Shown: in pieces, positions 33,606-37,500 of the stretch
Layout of the letters: every line of letters begins with the position of its first letter
Numbering within the stretch: the first letter of the stretch is position 1
Assembly: GCA_016946835.1 (NCBI GenBank)
Contig: JACVTC010000043.1
Location: 367,501-405,000 of the forward strand
Source of the DNA: Neocallimastix lanati (nom. inval.)
Taxonomy: Eukaryota > Neocallimastigomycota > Neocallimastigomycetes > Neocallimastigales > Neocallimastigaceae
Length of the DNA stretch: 37,500 nt
Reading direction: 5' to 3'
Notes under the pieces: generated by a model
Seen by the model: the letters and a program-made list of their open reading frames with translations, nothing else
Told to the model about the DNA's origin: nothing
Database searches by the model: none
Position numbers and translations under genes: made by a program

Positions 33606-35001
33606 TTATTTATTTATTTATTTATTATTATTATTATTAATATTTAGATTAAAATTTTATTTTATTTTTTTTTTTTAAGCACAAACGTTTTATAAATTTT
33701 TTTATTTTTAATCACAAAATTTATATAATTTTTTTTTTCTTTTTAATAAATTTGTTCATAATTACTGTAAATTGTAATAAATATAAATATGAATATATAT
33801 TTTTTATTTTTTATTTTTATTTAGTTATTTTAGATTTGTTTTTAAATTCTTAAAATAAAATATATCTTCTATTTTAAATGTGATTTAAATTGTTGTTTAA
33901 TTAATAATTAATAAAGTAACTGAAAAATATTTTTTTATTAAGTAAAAAAAGAATAATAATACTTAATAATAATAAAAAAAAATTAGAGAGATTAATTTTA
34001 ATTCATTGTTATAATATCAAAGACGTCAAATACATCAAATACAAAATTTCTAAAATAACTTCAATCAATAATAATTATTAAAACTTTTTTTTCCCACTTC
34101 CAATATTAACAAATAGGCTTATGTATAATCATACAATGAATGAATTTAAAACTATAATTTATATTGTTATCATTGATTTTTTTTAAAAAAAAAAAAAATT
34201 TAAAAATTTTGAAGAATTTAAATATATAAAAATATTAATAATTCATAAATATAAATAATTTTTTTTTTTTTTTTTTTAAATTTCATTTAATATTTATCTT
34301 TATAAACTTTATTAATAATCTTATAATTATGGGTTATGATTTTATATATATATATATAATTTATTTAATATGCACAAATATTTTATATTTAAATTTAAAT
34401 TATTTAATTAAAGATTTTGCAGCTCACTTTTAATTTTTTTTTTAATATACTAATAAACCAAAATTTGTTTTAACATCATTAGTAGCTTTTGATGAAATAT
34501 TAGGTATAATAATATTTATAAAGAAATTTTAATGATATTTGAATAATTATTAAGTAATGATTTATATAAAAATTATTTTTTTAAGTTTTTTCAATAGACT
34601 ATTTTTATCTAATAATTAATTTTTAATTTTCATTTTTCATTTTCATTTTTCATTTTCATTTTTCATTTTCATTTTCATTTTTAGTTTTTATTATTATTTT
34701 TTTTTTAAAAAAAAAGTTTATTTTCTTCAAAATTTTAAAAATTTTAATGTAGTTCCATATATTAATCATTAAAATTTGATTTATTTAAATAAATTGCAAT
34801 AAATTAATAATTATTCCATGTATTAATGTAATTAACAATAAATTATATATATAAATAAATAAATAATAAATAAATAAATAAACAAATAAATAAATAATAA
34901 AAAAAAAATTTTTTTTTTTCTTTGAACTGAAAATATTAGTTGAAAATTTAAATTTGATATTTTATAATTTTAGCTTTCATGCGTTAATTAACTTTTATAT
35001 A

Positions 35002-35049
35002 TATTACATTAATAAATATATTTATATTAATATATTTATTAATGTAATA
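35002..35049. repeat. Perfect 21-bp inverted repeat with 6-nt loop
   Basis: TATTACATTAATAAATATA (35002-35020) is the exact reverse complement of 35031-35049, and two further pairs extend into the loop. It is almost entirely A/T, with one C and one G, so it may be chance symmetry. Confidence 0.7.
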
Positions 35050-36485
35050 ATATATATATAATTTTATGTGTAATTAATTTAAATTTTAATGTTATTAAAA
35101 ATAAAATCTAAAAAAAAAAAGATATGACTAAAATATGTTCATACTTAGAAAAAAATAATTATATGTATAATTATTTTATTAATAATATATATATTTTTTT
35201 TAAATGACTTGACAAGAAAATCTATAAATTATATAATTATATAATGAATTTATTAAAATTAAAGTATAAAAAAAAAAAGATAATAATAAATAAATTTTAT
35301 TTTTTTTATCTTTTATAATTTTTTTTTCCATATATATTTTTACAGTATATATATATTAAATAAATATATCAATGAAATAAATTAGTATACTTTAATATAT
35401 TATTTCTCATAAATTAATTTAAATCAAATTAGTATTAAATTTTAGTGTATTAAATAAATGAAATATACTAAATTGGGAATAATAAAAAAGTGAAAAAATA
35501 ATTAATATTAGATGCAGAGAAAAAAATAAAAGAAAAAAAATTTGAAAAAAGAAATATAAAACAATAAAAAACAGAAAACAGAAAAGTTTTCTTTTGCTAG
35601 TTGAAATTTTATTATATAAAAATAAAAAAAATATATATCTATAATATAATAATAATAAGCATGTAAACAATTAATTATAAAAAAATAATCTTTTTATAAG
35701 GTAAAATAACAATATTTAATGAAACAAACAAAAAATAAAAAGATAACATATGAAGAATAGTAGTAGAAAAAAGTATATATTGAATCTTTTATAATATCTA
35801 TTTAAACCATCCTAATGTACATATATATATATATTTTTTTACTTCTAATTTACTTATTTATATTTTTTATTAATCATATTGACAATAATATTAAATTTAT
35901 TAATATTTATTTTTATTACCATTATATATATTAGACAAAACAATTATTAAAAAAATAATGTCAATATATAATAAAAATTAAGAAAGCAATTTTAATAAAA
36001 ATAAATTAAAAAAACCATAAAAAAAAAAAAATACAACATTACAAATTTACTTTAAGTTGTATAAAAGCAAAACATATCTTTGAAAATTAGTAATTACAAA
36101 ATTTAAATTGAAGAATTAATTTTTCTTTTTTCTTTTTTCTTTTTTACAATTATCCTTTTTATAATATATTTAATATTTTTACTTTTAGAAAAAAAATTTT
36201 TTTTTACTTTTTTAATTATAATTTTTTCTTTATGAAAATATAAGAAACAAAAAAAAAAAAAAATAAAAATAAACAAAATTTAAAAGCAATTAAATAACAA
36301 GAACGAATTTATTGATATATTATATATATAACAACAATTGACAACTTTGTTAAAGAATAAAAAAAAAAAGAGAAAAAAAAAAAAAAAGAAAAAATTATTA
36401 TTTATCACAATATTTATTTAAGAACTTTATTAAGGTATATAATTTTGAATATGATATATAATTAATTTAGTTTTTTTTTTTTTTT

Positions 36486-36517
<32 letters not shown>

Positions 36518-37232
36518 CATTTTTTATTTTATTTTATTTTATTATATATATAATTTTTATTAGCCTTTTTTTTATTAAGTAAAATTTTTAGCTCGTTAAA
36601 AAAAATAAAAATTTAATTATAGTGTGAAAAATAATATGGATATTATTTTATTTTTAAAAAATACAGAAATACTATAGTATATGATTTAAACAATTAAATT
36701 AATATGAAAATATACATTTTAAAAATCTCGATATTTTTAATAAAATTCTTGTACAATGATATATTAGTTCAAAACTTTAAAATATGTATTAATAATGTAT
36801 TATAAAAAATTTTAATTAAAATTATAATACTATTAAAAAATTAGATTCTTTAATTTTTTTTTTTTTTTTTTATAGGACTTAAATTTTATACTTTAATTTT
36901 CATTTTTTTCTTTTTTGAAAGAAAAATAAAAATAAAAGCATGCTAATATTAATAAAAATGTATATATATATTTTTTCTTTTATCATATATAAATAATAGG
37001 TGTTTAAAATATATATATATTTTTTTAATAAAATATATTTATAAAGTAAAAATAACAAATAAAAAAAAAAATATATATATATATAATAATAAATTATGAT
37101 ATTTAAACAATTGTCTTATACAGAAAGAAAAATTAATATAAATCAAAATCAAAAATAAAAATATATTAATAAAAATATTAGTAAATATTAATTAAAAATA
37201 AAAACTAAATTAAAATTTTAAGATATTTTCTG

Positions 37233-37260
<28 letters not shown>

Positions 37261-37263
<3 letters not shown>

Positions 37264-37500
37264 GAGGCTACATTAATTCAAATGAAAAAGTTTATTGAAA
37301 GATCAATAAGTATCTCTTCATTATCATCTTCTTTAGTAAAAAGAAAAAAAATATCAAAAAAGCAGATTATTCCAAATGAAATTTTATATAAAATTTTCAG
37401 TTATTGTGATATTGATACACTTTTTCATTCGATTCCATATGTATCACATCAATGGAATAGTTTATTATCAAAAATGTCTTTTGCTGGTCAAATTAATTTA
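37261..37500 (+). CDS. F-box protein, N-terminal part, cut by window end
   Basis: An open frame of 80 codons that runs off the window. Residues 36-66 (IIPNEILYKIFSYCDIDTLF, then SIPYVSHQWNSLL) are a clear F-box: the Pro-x-Glu-Ile-Leu start, the central Ile-Phe, and the V-S-x-x-W core. The F-box binds Skp1 and makes the protein a substrate adaptor of an SCF ubiquitin ligase. The substrate-binding part (LRR, WD40, ankyrin or other) lies beyond the window. Before it is a Ser-rich segment (15-24) and a basic patch KRKKISKK (27-34), a possible nuclear signal. The ATG follows directly on an A run of about 26-28 nt. Confidence 0.85.

Larger units (their letters stand above)
32741..37260. other. 4.5 kb AT-rich intergenic DNA, no gene seen
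   Basis: Nearly pure A/T. It contains a 45-nt T run (33559-33603), CATTTT-type repeats (about 34628-34680), a perfect 21-bp inverted repeat (35000-35051), CTTTTTT repeats (about 36123-36145), and a long A run (about 37235-37260) touching the next start codon. No ORF with coding composition and no RNA gene. Confidence 0.75.

Noticed and set aside
35419-35670. - strand 83-codon frame
   Set aside because: It is Phe/Leu-rich and A/T-driven, with no start context or conserved motif.
1-37500. CRISPR array, tRNA, rRNA operon, prokaryotic operons or a defence system
   Set aside because: No spaced short repeats, no cloverleaf with a TTCGA-type loop and no bacterial-type gene packing were seen. The window is eukaryotic nuclear DNA.

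Overview
The window reads as nuclear DNA of a very AT-rich, intron-bearing lower eukaryote. The best guess is an anaerobic gut fungus (Neocallimastigomycota). The reasons are extremely AT-rich intergenic DNA with A/T homopolymers of 40-51 nt, short AT-rich GT-AG introns, an intronless ankyrin-array gene, fungal-type LINE debris, and proteins with mitochondrial/hydrogenosomal-type presequences. A dictyostelid is a less likely alternative, because the long Asn/Gln runs typical of that group are missing. The assignment is inference; no rRNA or other taxonomic marker is present.

Layout. 1337-4605 (-): a nine-exon spliceosomal gene, the RBM22/Cwc2/Ecm2 orthologue, 359 codons after splicing by hand. 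4980-5600: decayed LINE reverse transcriptase in two oppositely oriented pieces, with a small nested poly(T) insertion. 6930-7667 (-): an unrecognised, probably nuclear, low-complexity protein. 7668-16900: about 9 kb of AT-rich DNA with microsatellites, a perfect 100-bp tandem duplication at 9211-9410 and two small GC-richer islands that look like gene debris. 16901-19054 (-): an intact 717-aa ankyrin-repeat protein. 19055-25609: gene-poor, but with a recognisable PI-PLC X-domain pseudogene at 21423-21892 and further unassigned debris. 25610-32589 (+): three tandem paralogues of a flavin-reductase-like (FMN-binding split-barrel) protein, each with three exons at conserved junctions and an N-terminal organelle presequence. 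32590-37260: AT-rich. 37261 to the window end (+): start of an F-box protein.

How they relate. The only genes that clearly belong together are the three flavin-reductase paralogues. They form a tandem family probably imported into the hydrogenosome, where they could serve flavin-dependent electron transfer or O2/quinone reduction; that role is inferred. The other genes are unrelated housekeeping or lineage-specific genes. I found no CRISPR array, tRNA, rRNA gene or defence system.

Exon coordinates were obtained by reading the sequence and matching reading phase across GT-AG junctions. No alignment or search was run.
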